A program made the position numbers and the translations under genes. The notes under the pieces are model-generated. The model ran no database searches. It was not told where the DNA came from and was given only the letters and a program-made list of their open reading frames with translations. A stretch of 46,042 nucleotides of DNA from NCBI RefSeq assembly GCF_900172235.1, contig NZ_FWFQ01000026.1:1-46042 (forward strand), given 5' to 3'. This document shows, one piece after another, positions 7,663-16,087 of the stretch; within the stretch, counting starts at the first letter, position 1; each line of letters opens with the position of its first letter. The stretch comes from Pseudoruegeria aquimaris (GTDB lineage: Bacteria; Pseudomonadota; Alphaproteobacteria; Rhodobacterales; Rhodobacteraceae).

Positions 7663-8177
7663 GCGGCGATAGCGTGCCCGCCCAAGCGCCCCTTGTCGTG
7701 AATGGATGGTCGATTTATGCGCACCCACTCTTTCTGGACCAGCTCGAAGGGCTGGTCGAGGAGGTAGAGGCGCGTAAGGCTCGCGATCCCAAGACCTGGC
7801 ACAAGAAAAACCCGACGAAACGGCTGGCCGCCATCTTCAAGCTGGTCACCGAGGCCATACCTGCAGATCCGGGTGCCGCCGCCTTCCGGCAAGGCGGCAC
7901 ACTCGGCGATCACCGCAAGCACTGGTTCCGGGCGAAATTCTTCCAGCAGTATCGGCTGTTCTATCGGTTCAACAGCGATGCGAAGGTCATCGTGGTGGCT
8001 TGGGTGAACGATGACAAGACCCTGCGCGCCTACGGCAGCAAGACGGATGCCTATGCGACGTTCAAAGGGATGTTGGAAGATGGCAATCCACCTGACAATT
8101 TCGACGCGCTCTTGAACGAAGCTGCAGCGGCGGGCAAGCGGTTCGAAACTTCCCTTGAAGCGGTGCCCGATCGGTAA
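7659..8177 (+). CDS. yhaV: YhaV family toxin (RelE-like ribonuclease)
   Basis: This 172-aa protein is YhaV-like throughout: GWSIYAHPLFLDQLEGL at the start, KNPTKRLAAIFKL, then HWFRAKFFQQYRLFYRF and VVAWVNDDKTLRAYGSKTD. YhaV toxins are translation-linked ribonucleases that stop growth when PrlF is lost. The length is as usual and no active-site damage is visible. It sits within the plasmid module, so it probably acts as an addiction system for it. Confidence 0.88.
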   Translation: MSGDSVPAQAPLVVNGWSIYAHPLFLDQLEGLVEEVEARKARDPKTWHKKNPTKRLAAIFKLVTEAIPADPGAAAFRQGGTLGDHRKHWFRAKFFQQYRLFYRFNSDAKVIVVAWVNDDKTLRAYGSKTDAYATFKGMLEDGNPPDNFDALLNEAAAAGKRFETSLEAVPDR

Positions 8178-8271
8178 GTGGGCCAGCTTGCTGTGACCCT
8201 TTGGCATTATCGTTTACGACGCCCCGCTGGAAGATGTAGCATCGGCTGATAATACGGTCGGAGATAGAACA

Positions 8272-8436
8272 ATGATTGAGGCGGAAATGGATGGGCGGCA
8301 CCCCGGACAAGAGGAGCAATTCGCGCCTAATCTGGCGCGGCACCGTTTCCCAATTCCGGTGCGCGTTGTAGACATGCCCGATGACCTCGGCAAGCTGCTG
8401 GATTTCAGGCTCGAGGAGCATTTCCGTGGCGGCTGA
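8272..8436 (+). CDS. Small hypothetical ORF preceding an antitoxin-like gene
   Basis: This 54-aa acidic ORF (MIEAEMDGRHPGQEEQ... ending LLDFRLEEHFRGG) starts at an ATG 94 bp after yhaV. Its last 11 bases overlap the GTG start of the antitoxin-like gene at 8426. The ribosome site for that gene lies inside it, an arrangement that supports real coupled translation. No family is recognised. A purine-rich GGAGATAGA lies 4-12 bases before the ATG. Confidence 0.4.
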   Translation: MIEAEMDGRHPGQEEQFAPNLARHRFPIPVRVVDMPDDLGKLLDFRLEEHFRGG

Positions 8437-8578
8437 TGTCAATTCGTATGACGCGTGGTTTCGCGCGAAGGTGCAGGCCGCGCTGGAGGAGGAATGCACG
8501 GGAACATCTCAGGTTCAGGTGATGCAGGCCGCACAGGCATTGATTGATGCGAAACGGGAGGTCGAACCCAAGTCCTGA
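8426..8578 (+). CDS. Short stability-determinant / RelB-ParD-like antitoxin, no partner toxin
   Basis: This 50-aa protein begins (GTG) VAADVNSYDAWFRAKVQAAL and ends in QAALIDAKRE-type helices. That resembles the short 'stability determinant' antitoxins normally followed by a RelE/ParE toxin. Here the next gene is the large helicase at 8681, with no RelE/ParE reading frame between. GAGGAG (8413-8418) sits 7 bases before the GTG, so GTG is preferred over the upstream in-frame ATG at 8381. It may be an orphan antitoxin that counters chromosomal toxins. Confidence 0.5.
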   Translation: MAADVNSYDAWFRAKVQAALEEECTGTSQVQVMQAAQALIDAKREVEPKS

Positions 8579-8626
8579 CCAAGCCTTGGAGGTCAGCGCG
8601 GTCTGACCCCCGTCACCCTGAAAAGC

Positions 8627-8640
8627 AAAAGCGGGCTTTT
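8627..8640 (+). terminator. Short hairpin AAAAG-CGGG-CTTTT with T-run
   Basis: A 5-bp stem and CGGG tetraloop run into a five-T tract about 50 bp upstream of the helicase start. It may be a terminator for the preceding small genes or an attenuator. Confidence 0.4.
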
Positions 8641-8680
8641 TGTCCTTTGGAACTCAGACCCTGATCCAAAGGAATTCCCC

Positions 8681-11600
8681 ATGTCCAAGCCTCTCTCAAC
8701 GCTCCCCAATCCTGTTGAATCCGACGCTAACCTCGCCTCTGCCCTCGCGCAGATCGGCGCGGAGGTCGACAACCAGCCCCTGCGCAGTTCAGCGCTCGCG
8801 CGCATCATGCGCGAGACGTTCCGTGGCAGCGATGCCGGCGGTGCCTGGGACTGGCGCATGGCATATGACCTGATGCAGGCCGCGGCTGTTCAGGTGCTGC
8901 TGCGTGGGGACGGCGCGGCAGATGACATCGCCGCTGCAAAGCTGCTTGCCTCGCGGCTGCTGACGGAAACCCGCCGCTCCGAGCAGCAGATCCGGCTGCA
9001 GCAGTTTTCCACGCCGTTGCCATTCGCGGCGCTGGTGGTGCGGGCCGCAGCGATCCGCAAGGGCGAGGCTGTGCTGGAGCCTTCGGCTGGCACCGGTGCC
9101 CTGGCTGCTTTCGCCGCCCGGGCCGGTGCCACGCTTTTGCTCAATGAAATCGACCCCTCTCGCCAGCGCCTCCTGCGCGCGGTTTTCGGCGGAGTGGTCA
9201 CAGGCCATGACGGCGAGCATATCGATGATCTGCTGCAGACGCCGGTTCTACCCGACGTCGTGGTGATGAATCCGCCCTTCGGCTCCTCGGTCGATCGGTC
9301 GCGGGACAAGCACATCGCCGCCAAACATCTCATCGCGGCTTCAAAGCGTCTCGCGCCCGGTGGGCGGCTGGTGGCGATCATGCCGCCGGGGTTCACGCCC
9401 GAACGCGATGCCGCGCATTGGTCCCGCGCCTGCGGTCTCCTGACGCCGCGATTGGCGCTGACGATGCCGGGGCAGGTCTACCGCAAGCTCGGCACCTCTG
9501 TAGAAACCCAGCTGATGGTTTTCGACAAGGTGCAGGAGGGCGGCGAGATGATCCGCGCCATTTTGTGCGATCTGGACGAAGCCCTTCCTTTTGTCGACGC
9601 CGTGGCCGCGACCCGGCCCGATATGCGGCCCATACAACAGGCGGCGGCGATCCCTCATAGGCAACCGGTCGTTCCATCATCTGCCCCGCGCAAGACCGCC
9701 GCTGCGCCTGTCGCCGCCTCCAAACCCCGGGCCAATGCCGTTGTCCCGCTCAGCTTCACAAGCTTTGAGGTCCCCCGTGATAACACGCCGGTCTCGGATA
9801 TCTATGCGCGCTACCGTCCGCAGCGGATCGAGATCGCGGGTGCGCAAGAACATCCCACGCCGCTCGTCGAGAGCATCGCCATGGCCTCGGTTGCCCCGCC
9901 CAGGCCCTCAAACACGGGCAGTGATGACTTGCGGCTGCCCGCACGGTTGATCGAGGAGGGACATCTCTCCGAGGCGCAGCTGGAAACCATCATCATGGCG
10001 CATGATGCCCATGGGCGCGATCTGCCCGGTCGGTTTACCATCGATGACGACCAAACCAAGCTGACGCGCGCCGATGATGATCCAGACGCATGGGCCTATC
10101 GCCTCGGCTATTTCCTCGGCGACGGCACCGGGTGCGGCAAGGGGCGCGAATGCGCGGGGCTCATTCTCGTGAACTGGCTTGCCGGGCGCAGAAAGGCGAT
10201 CTGGGTCTCCAAATCCGCCACGCTCATCGAGGACGCGATCCGCGACTGGACCGATCTCGGCGGCTCGCCCGCCGACATCCAACCGCTTTCCAAATGGAAA
10301 CCGGACCAGCCTGTCCCGATGGGCGACGGTATCCTCTTCGTCACCTACGCCACGCTGCGGTCCGCGGGCAAATGCGGCACCACGCGGCTGAGCCAGATCT
10401 TTGGGTGGATGGGCGAAGACTTCGAAGGCGTCCTCGCTTTTGATGAAGCCCATGCCATGCAGAACGCGGCCGGGTCCGAGCAGGGCAGGGGGGTCAAACC
10501 CTCCCAGCAGGGCCTTGCGGGCCTGCGGCTGCAACTGGCAGCACCCCGCGCTCGCGTCTTCTACATCTCGGCCACGGGTGCCACGAGCGTGCACAACCTC
10601 GCCTATGCCGCGCGGCTGGGGCTCTGGGGGCAGGGCCCCGAATACCCCTTCCCGAGCCGCGAGAGCTTTGTGTCGGCGATGGAAGCCGGCGGCGTTGCCG
10701 CCATGGAGGTGGTCGCCCGCGATCTCAAGACGCTCGGGCTCTACACGGCCCGCGCCCTCAGCTTCGACGGCGTGGAGTATGACGTGCTCGAACACGCGCT
10801 CACGCCGGCGCAGATCGAGATCTACGACGCCTACGCGGCTTCGTTTCGGACGATCCACCACAATCTCGAGGCCGCGCTGACAGCGACCGGCGTCAACGAC
10901 GCCTCGGGAGAGACTAATGCATCGGCCGCACGCGCCTCGGCCAAGTCCCGCTTCGAGAGCACGAAACAGCGCTTCTTCAACCATCTCCTGATGGGCATGA
11001 AAGCTCCAAGCATCATCCGCGCCATCGAGGACGATCTGGCGGCGGGCAAGGCTTGCGTCATCCAGGTGGTCTCGACGGGCGAGAGTCTGCTCAAACGTCG
11101 GCTTGAGACGATGGACCCGGAGGACGAGCTGGTCGAGGGCGCGCTAACGCCGCGCGACTACGTCCTGGGATACCTCGAACAGGCCTTCCCGATTCATGCG
11201 CAAAAGCTCGTGGAGATCGACGGCAATATGGTGGCGGAACCCTTGCGGGATGAGACCGGGGCGCTCGTTGTCTCGCGCGAGGCGCTCGCCCTGCGCGATG
11301 CGGCCATGATGGAGTTGATGACGCTCGCCCCGATCCCCTCGGCGCTCGATCAGATCCTCTGGGCTTTTGGCGACGAGGCCGTCGCAGAGGTCACGGGTCG
11401 GTCCATCCGCCCTTTGAAGGCCGAGGATGGTCATCTCTTCATCGAAAAGCGCGCCGCCAGCAGCAATTCATCCGAAACCCAAGCCTTCATGGACGGTGAG
11501 AAGGATATCCTTATCTTCTCCGATGCGGGCGGTACGGGCCGGTCCTATCATGCGGCGCAAACGGCGAAGAACCAGAAACGGAGGCGGCACTACCTGCTGG

Positions 11601-12943
11601 AGCCCGGCTGGCGCGCCGATGCGGCCATTCAAGGACTTGGCCGCACGCATCGCTCTGCCCAGGTCAGCGCGCCTTTCTTCCGGGTCTGCACCTCGGATGT
11701 GCATGGCGAAAAGCGTTTCACCTCGACTATAGCCAAGCGCCTCGACCAGCTGGGGGCCTTGACCAAGGGTCAGCGCGAGACCGGCTCGCAGGGCATGTTC
11801 CGCGAGGAGGACAATCTCGAAAGCCCGATCGCACGGGCCGCGCTGCGTGGGTATTTCGCCGATCTTGCCGCCGGGCGCGCCGAGGCGATGAGCTACGAGA
11901 GCTTCACCGACTGGACGGCCCTGCGGCTGATCGACAAGGACGGGGTGCTCCTTGAGGAGCTTCCCCCGATCCAGCGGTTTCTGAATCGGGTGCTTGCCCT
12001 TCCCATCCACATTCAGAACGGGCTTTTTGCGGAGTTCATGAACCGGATTGCCGATCAGACCGAGCGGGCACGGGCCGCAGGCACGCTCGATCTCGGCGTG
12101 GAAACCCTGCGCGGCGAAAAGATCGAACAGGTCTCCACAGAGGATCTCTGGACCTGCCCGAAATCCGGCGCCGTGACGCGGATTATCGGGCTGGAGGTCA
12201 CCGACCCAGTGTATGTGCTGGACGCCGAAGAGGCCATGTCGCGCAATCCCGACAAGTTACCGATGGTCAATCGCGCCTCCGGTCGCGCGGCGCTCATCTC
12301 GGCGCGCCCCATGCAGATGTATGACGAGGATATTGTCACACTGATGCGCAAGGCGGTGCGGCCAAACGGGTCTAGCTATCTCGAAGAGGCTCGGTTCACG
12401 TCTTCGGCCTGGGAAGACATCGACAGGCCCGAGTTTGCAAAGCTTTGGGATGCCGAGGCAGCGTCCCTGCCAAAAACCACCACAACCAAGCTCTACCTGC
12501 TGACCGGGCTGCTGTTGCCGATCTGGAAGGACATCCCGACCACGAATGAACGCATCTACCGCGTCACGCCGGACGGGGCGACCGCCATGATCGGGCGCAC
12601 GCTGAGCGAGGAAGGGGCGGCCGCGCTGCGCGCCAGCTTCCTCGTTTCTAACCCGCAAACGCCACAGGAGATGCTGACTGCGGCTCTTGGCACCACCACG
12701 CCGGTCGATCTGGGCCGGGGTCTGACGCTGACCCGTCGCCGGGTCGCAGGCGAGATGCGCCTTGAGCTGGGCGGTGCGGACAAGGGCATGATCGAAGGCC
12801 TCAAGGCCATGGGGTGTTTCACCGAGATCATTGCCTTCCAGCTGCGGGTGTTCCTGCCGCATGGGGACGGGATCGACACGGTCAGCATTCTGGCCCGGAT
12901 TGTGGGGCAGGGAACCAGCAACGCGGCAGACCAAGCCGCCTGA
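8681..12943 (+). CDS. Strawberry-notch-type methyltransferase-helicase fusion protein
   Basis: This 1420-aa protein combines several activities. Residues about 100-285 are a class I SAM-dependent methyltransferase, with VLEPSAGTGALAAF at 131-144 and NPPF at 197-200 of the N6-adenine type. A proline/alanine linker follows (310-370). Residues about 410-800 are an SF2 helicase core with Walker A GDGTGCGKG (480-488) and DEAH (588-591). A C-terminal strawberry-notch helicase domain includes GLGRTHRSAQ. Such proteins are common on large plasmids and phages, where roles in DNA protection or anti-restriction are suspected but unproven. All motifs look intact. It probably works with ardC and the ParB-like gene. 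Confidence 0.85.
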   Translation: MSKPLSTLPNPVESDANLASALAQIGAEVDNQPLRSSALARIMRETFRGSDAGGAWDWRMAYDLMQAAAVQVLLRGDGAADDIAAAKLLASRLLTETRRSEQQIRLQQFSTPLPFAALVVRAAAIRKGEAVLEPSAGTGALAAFAARAGATLLLNEIDPSRQRLLRAVFGGVVTGHDGEHIDDLLQTPVLPDVVVMNPPFGSSVDRSRDKHIAAKHLIAASKRLAPGGRLVAIMPPGFTPERDAAHWSRACGLLTPRLALTMPGQVYRKLGTSVETQLMVFDKVQEGGEMIRAILCDLDEALPFVDAVAATRPDMRPIQQAAAIPHRQPVVPSSAPRKTAAAPVAASKPRANAVVPLSFTSFEVPRDNTPVSDIYARYRPQRIEIAGAQEHPTPLVESIAMASVAPPRPSNTGSDDLRLPARLIEEGHLSEAQLETIIMAHDAHGRDLPGRFTIDDDQTKLTRADDDPDAWAYRLGYFLGDGTGCGKGRECAGLILVNWLAGRRKAIWVSKSATLIEDAIRDWTDLGGSPADIQPLSKWKPDQPVPMGDGILFVTYATLRSAGKCGTTRLSQIFGWMGEDFEGVLAFDEAHAMQNAAGSEQGRGVKPSQQGLAGLRLQLAAPRARVFYISATGATSVHNLAYAARLGLWGQGPEYPFPSRESFVSAMEAGGVAAMEVVARDLKTLGLYTARALSFDGVEYDVLEHALTPAQIEIYDAYAASFRTIHHNLEAALTATGVNDASGETNASAARASAKSRFESTKQRFFNHLLMGMKAPSIIRAIEDDLAAGKACVIQVVSTGESLLKRRLETMDPEDELVEGALTPRDYVLGYLEQAFPIHAQKLVEIDGNMVAEPLRDETGALVVSREALALRDAAMMELMTLAPIPSALDQILWAFGDEAVAEVTGRSIRPLKAEDGHLFIEKRAASSNSSETQAFMDGEKDILIFSDAGGTGRSYHAAQTAKNQKRRRHYLLEPGWRADAAIQGLGRTHRSAQVSAPFFRVCTSDVHGEKRFTSTIAKRLDQLGALTKGQRETGSQGMFREEDNLESPIARAALRGYFADLAAGRAEAMSYESFTDWTALRLIDKDGVLLEELPPIQRFLNRVLALPIHIQNGLFAEFMNRIADQTERARAAGTLDLGVETLRGEKIEQVSTEDLWTCPKSGAVTRIIGLEVTDPVYVLDAEEAMSRNPDKLPMVNRASGRAALISARPMQMYDEDIVTLMRKAVRPNGSSYLEEARFTSSAWEDIDRPEFAKLWDAEAASLPKTTTTKLYLLTGLLLPIWKDIPTTNERIYRVTPDGATAMIGRTLSEEGAAALRASFLVSNPQTPQEMLTAALGTTTPVDLGRGLTLTRRRVAGEMRLELGGADKGMIEGLKAMGCFTEIIAFQLRVFLPHGDGIDTVSILARIVGQGTSNAADQAA

Positions 12944-12947
12944 AAAG

Positions 12948-12963
12948 CCAAAGCGGGCTTTGG
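12948..12963 (+). terminator. Hairpin CCAAAG-CGGG-CTTTGG just after the helicase gene
   Basis: A perfect 6-bp stem with a CGGG tetraloop begins 4 bp after the stop codon. It has the same core as the hairpins at 8627 and 3314. It probably marks the end of the helicase transcript. Confidence 0.45.
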
Positions 12964-13064
12964 GTCGGGCGTCGCGGATCGGGATTTGGCCGGTCTGCGC
13001 TTTCCGGGCGCGCGCTGACCAATGCGACGCCTGGCCCCCCAACTTCTGATAAGAGGACAGACCC

Positions 13065-13451
13065 ATGACCAATCCCCAGATCGACTATGCCGCAATGGCG
13101 GCTCAGTGGCGCGCCGAGCACGAAACCACCCTGAAAGCAACCCGAGCGGAACTGATCGTGCAATTGCGCGCGCTTGGCATCAACGAGGTCACCGCCGAAT
13201 ACGAAGGCTATGGCGACTCCGGCAATGTCGAGGACGTGAATGTGCAGCCTGCGGAGGTCCAACTGCCGGAAGCGCTTGTCACCGCCGTGGGCGATTTCGC
13301 CTGGTCACTCGCCTATCACCATCATCCGGGGTTCGAGAACAACGAGGGCGGCTACGGCACGCTGACCTGGGACATTGCAGCAGACAGCATCACCCTCGAT
13401 CACGCCGACCGCTACGTTGAATGCTCGCACAGCTATGACGACGGGCTTTGA
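13065..13451 (+). CDS. DUF6878-like small protein
   Basis: This 128-aa acidic protein begins MTNPQIDYAAMAAQWRAEHE and carries a helix-strand pattern leading to ITAEYEGYGDSGNVEDV-type residues. It ends with SLAYHHHPGFENNEGGYG and CSHSYDD. This resembles plasmid proteins annotated DUF6878, with a conserved His cluster (residues 85-87) that might bind metal. AGAGGACAG precedes the ATG. The next gene begins one base after its stop, so the two are co-transcribed. Function unknown. Confidence 0.6.
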   Translation: MTNPQIDYAAMAAQWRAEHETTLKATRAELIVQLRALGINEVTAEYEGYGDSGNVEDVNVQPAEVQLPEALVTAVGDFAWSLAYHHHPGFENNEGGYGTLTWDIAADSITLDHADRYVECSHSYDDGL

Positions 13452-13452
13452 G

Positions 13453-13914
13453 ATGGCCCATCCGCTTCATCATGCTGAAAGCTCTGCCCGGAAATTCGGT
13501 GGGGTGCCATCTGACTATCAGGACATCCACGACTGGTTCGACGCCTCGAAAGAACACCTCGCCCTCTTCACGCACCGCGCCTTGCGTCATCATGCTCAAG
13601 GCCTGTTCGAGGCCGAACGTGTCTTCGGTCTGACCCTGACCAATAGCGCGGGTCGGGACATCCCCGTGCGCTGGATCGGCGAGCAGCATGTCCGCGAAGA
13701 CTGCCAGGGCCGCATTCCGAGCATGGCGGACTGGCTGCGACGGATACAGCCTGAGCCATGGATGGCCAATGGCCATATCGAGCAGCACCTCAGCGGGGAG
13801 CCCTGCGGCGATCCAAGGGTTGCTTGGGCATTCGAGGTGGCCGCCGGAAGAACGGTTCTCGGCCTGAAAGATTGGATGGCGGCGCGCGCGACGCAAGCCA
13901 CGCAAAGCGCCTGA
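13453..13914 (+). CDS. DUF6915-like protein
   Basis: This 153-aa protein begins MAHPLHHAESSARKFGGVPS, typical of plasmid proteins annotated DUF6915. Its middle portion (HDWFDASKEHLALFTHRALR) is His-rich, and it ends in an Ala/Thr-rich tail. I took the ATG at 13453, one base after the preceding stop, because the conserved N-terminus starts there. The longer frame to 13375 overlaps the upstream gene. It is part of the same small operon; function unknown. Confidence 0.6.
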   Translation: MAHPLHHAESSARKFGGVPSDYQDIHDWFDASKEHLALFTHRALRHHAQGLFEAERVFGLTLTNSAGRDIPVRWIGEQHVREDCQGRIPSMADWLRRIQPEPWMANGHIEQHLSGEPCGDPRVAWAFEVAAGRTVLGLKDWMAARATQATQSA

Positions 13915-14014
13915 CAGCTCTCGGTCGTTTGCCAAACGAATGCTGCATAGAAGCCCGGTCGGAAGATCAGGCTTCTTGCGTCGTTTCCCCAGCAATCTTT
14001 TTGAGGAGGATCAC

Positions 14015-14317
14015 ATGACATTCGAAGACATCAAGGCGGCCGTCGATGCCGGTCAGACCGTGCACTGGGCCAATACCGGCTACGTTGTCCACAAGGACCG
14101 GCTCGGTCAGTACCTCATCACCTTTGTGCCGAACGGTAGCTGCATCGGCCTGACCGACCGGAGCGGGCACCGGTTGAACGGAAAAGAGGCGGAGTTCTTC
14201 ATCGCGCAATCGAAGGACAGCGCGGAAAATCCGGGTAGCCAATCAAGACCAGACGGGCAGGGGAGGGGCGCAGCACCCGAACGCGCGGGGGCATGCCCAC
14301 TCGGACGGCAGCTCTGA
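14015..14317 (+). CDS. Hypothetical small protein with conserved N-terminal domain
   Basis: This 100-aa protein starts with a compact domain (residues 1-65: MTFEDIKAAVDAGQTVHWAN, then YLITFVPNGSCIGLTDRSG). A low-complexity Gly/Arg/Pro-rich tail follows and may be disordered. TGAGGAGGA before the ATG is the strongest ribosome site in the block, suggesting high expression. It belongs to a family common on Rhodobacteraceae plasmids with no known role. Confidence 0.6.
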   Translation: MTFEDIKAAVDAGQTVHWANTGYVVHKDRLGQYLITFVPNGSCIGLTDRSGHRLNGKEAEFFIAQSKDSAENPGSQSRPDGQGRGAAPERAGACPLGRQL

Positions 14318-14337
14318 CCCGTGGGCGGGGCTGAAAG

Positions 14338-14351
14338 GAAAGCAAGCTTTC
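14338..14351 (+). terminator. Hairpin GAAAG-CAAG-CTTTC
   Basis: A 5-bp stem with a tetraloop lies 20 bp after the previous stop, with the same layout as the hairpins at 3314, 8627 and 12948. Confidence 0.35.
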
Positions 14352-14441
14352 TGGTTTGTGATCCCAGGAGGGGTCGAGAAAGCAATCCCGGATGCGCTGG
14401 CAAGAACGTCAGGCACCGGCCAATCCAAAAGGAACCATCCC

Positions 14442-15170
14442 ATGTTCGCAGGAACCCTCACCCGCAATGTCGAGACCGCCGCCGCCGAATACACCGGCAT
14501 GATCCACTCGACGCGATTTGACATCGCCATCCAGCTTGAGGCACGGGCCAAGATGTCCGCGCGCAGCCCGGATTATGACGTGACGGCGATCAACAAGTCG
14601 GGCCGCAAGGTGCGCATCGGCACGGCCTGGAACGAAACCGGCAATACCAGCGGCAACCCCTACATCTCGATGCAGATCGATGTCGGCCTCGGCCCTTTCC
14701 GGGTCAACGCGGTACAGACGAAAGAAGCGCGCGCGACCCAAAGCGGCGCATTCGAGATCATCGCGCTGGTCTCTAACGGCCTGATGAAATCCGGCTCGAT
14801 CTCGGGCGAGCTCACCGCCATGGACGCCGACAACGCCTTCGCCGGCTACATCGCCAACATGATGTTCGATCTGGAGTTCATCCTGATCGAGAACAGCTAC
14901 AAAACCGAGGAGACCCACCCCGATTACCGGATCGAGGTCAGCTCGCCCCGGGGCACACCGATCCGCGTCGGCTCGGCGTGGATGGCCAAAAGCAGCCGCA
15001 CGGGCAATGACTACCTGACGCTGCTGATCAACACGCCTTACGGTGACCTGCGCGTCAACGCCGTGCAGAACGAAGAGCAGCGCGGCGGGCAGACCTTCTC
15101 GATCATCCCGTTCATCGACAGCGGTGAGCAGCCACAGGACGCAGGCGCAGGGCTGTCGCTGGTCGCGTGA
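14442..15170 (+). CDS. DUF736 protein with two tandem domains
   Basis: Proteins of the DUF736 family are normally about 100 aa. This one has 242 aa and reads as two copies in tandem. The first (about residues 35-95) holds SPDYDVTAINKSGRKVRIGTAW and FRVNAVQ. The second (about 155-215) holds HPDYRIEVSSPRGTPIRVGSAW and LRVNAVQ. The order DYxV/RIGxAW/NAVQ is kept in both. Between them lies a segment rich in charged and hydrophobic residues. DUF736 is widespread on conjugative plasmids of alphaproteobacteria, often near traffic genes, with no known activity. AAAGGAAC precedes the ATG. A strong terminator follows. Confidence 0.7.
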   Translation: MFAGTLTRNVETAAAEYTGMIHSTRFDIAIQLEARAKMSARSPDYDVTAINKSGRKVRIGTAWNETGNTSGNPYISMQIDVGLGPFRVNAVQTKEARATQSGAFEIIALVSNGLMKSGSISGELTAMDADNAFAGYIANMMFDLEFILIENSYKTEETHPDYRIEVSSPRGTPIRVGSAWMAKSSRTGNDYLTLLINTPYGDLRVNAVQNEEQRGGQTFSIIPFIDSGEQPQDAGAGLSLVA

Positions 15171-15202
15171 CCAACGCGCGAGATTAGACGATCCGCACCG
15201 AA

Positions 15203-15233
15203 AGGGGAGCCGTGGGATCACGGTTCCCCTCTT
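15203..15233 (+). terminator. Strong terminator closing the plasmid module
   Basis: AGGGGAGCCGTG (15203-15214) pairs with CACGGTTCCCCT (15219-15230), with one G-T pair and a GGAT loop, followed by CTT. It separates the plasmid module from the following rearranged region. Confidence 0.75.
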
Positions 15234-15375
15234 ACAATGTCCATTTGCATGAAAGTAAGGTCAGTTAGTGATTTGCCAGGCGCGTTCAGGTTGCGAACGG
15301 CCCCAAAACATAAGATGGCGGCAGCCCTTAGAACGGCCTGCCCCGCGTCCGAACACACACCCGAAAACAGCCCGG

Positions 15376-16087
15376 TCAAATATAGTACTTGAATGGCTGC
15401 GGTCCGCCCTCCCGCGCCGAACCCATCACAAGGATGTCTCCGACCATCTTTGCGAAGCGGACTGTTACCGGCAACCCATCGTTGAAGTTGCACGAGTTGT
15501 AGTTGATCTTTGTCAGTCCCATGATGTCAGCAAGTACCGTCCGCATCTCTGGCTTATGACGCTTTGAGCGCAGGATCGTCACCATAAGCGGGTTGGGTGT
15601 TTCAGGCCCGATATACGTATCCAGCTGCGGGACGTAGCCGCTCGTCCAAAGATAGGCGTTCTTCTCGTCTAAACTTAGAGCCGTTCCTCTGATCACGGGG
15701 TAGTCGCCTGCACGGAAGAGCTTTGCGTCACCACCCGTAGGTCTGATCCGTACACCGACGACGTTCGTCCCCTTCGGAGCCGCCTGACAGAAGGCCTGCC
15801 ACTCCTCGTCGTTGAATGACGCCTGCCCATGGATGAAGAGTTCCTTGGGCGGCTCGGAGTGCAGATCCCGGTACGCTTCTATCACAGTCTCTAGAAGTTC
15901 TTTCGCGGCGTCAGCGTTTAGATGGTATTCGTACTTGCCGGTCTTCCAAGGGCCATTCGCGCCGCGGAACACCACGCCATCGCCTTCACTCAAAAACATC
16001 TGCGCCGCGCAGCAGACGTGATTATCGCGGTTGTTTGGGAGGTTCTTGTAGACCATCCCGATGTAGCATACTCCTTCGCGCACGTTC
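15376..16087 (-). pseudogene. Prokaryotic Argonaute, C-terminal PIWI fragment (5' part lost)
   Basis: About 237 residues are recognisable as the end of a long prokaryotic Argonaute: [78 protein letters not shown] and [20 protein letters not shown], with the usual aromatic C-terminus. There is no start codon of its own; the frame simply begins where a truncated CDF gene ends (about 16088). The catalytic tetrad positions look lost: no Asp in YIGMVY and none in IHGQASF. That fits the inactive long-B class. N, PAZ and MID domains are absent from the window. It cannot work as an Argonaute in this form. Confidence 0.75.

Noticed and set aside
9908-10984. 358-codon frame opposite the helicase
   Set aside because: It is antisense to the conserved helicase motifs; composition is typical of GC-rich shadows.
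16022-16087. CDF protein extended to the stop at 16022
   Set aside because: The last 22 residues are out-of-frame Argonaute sequence, not CDF; the gene is truncated.
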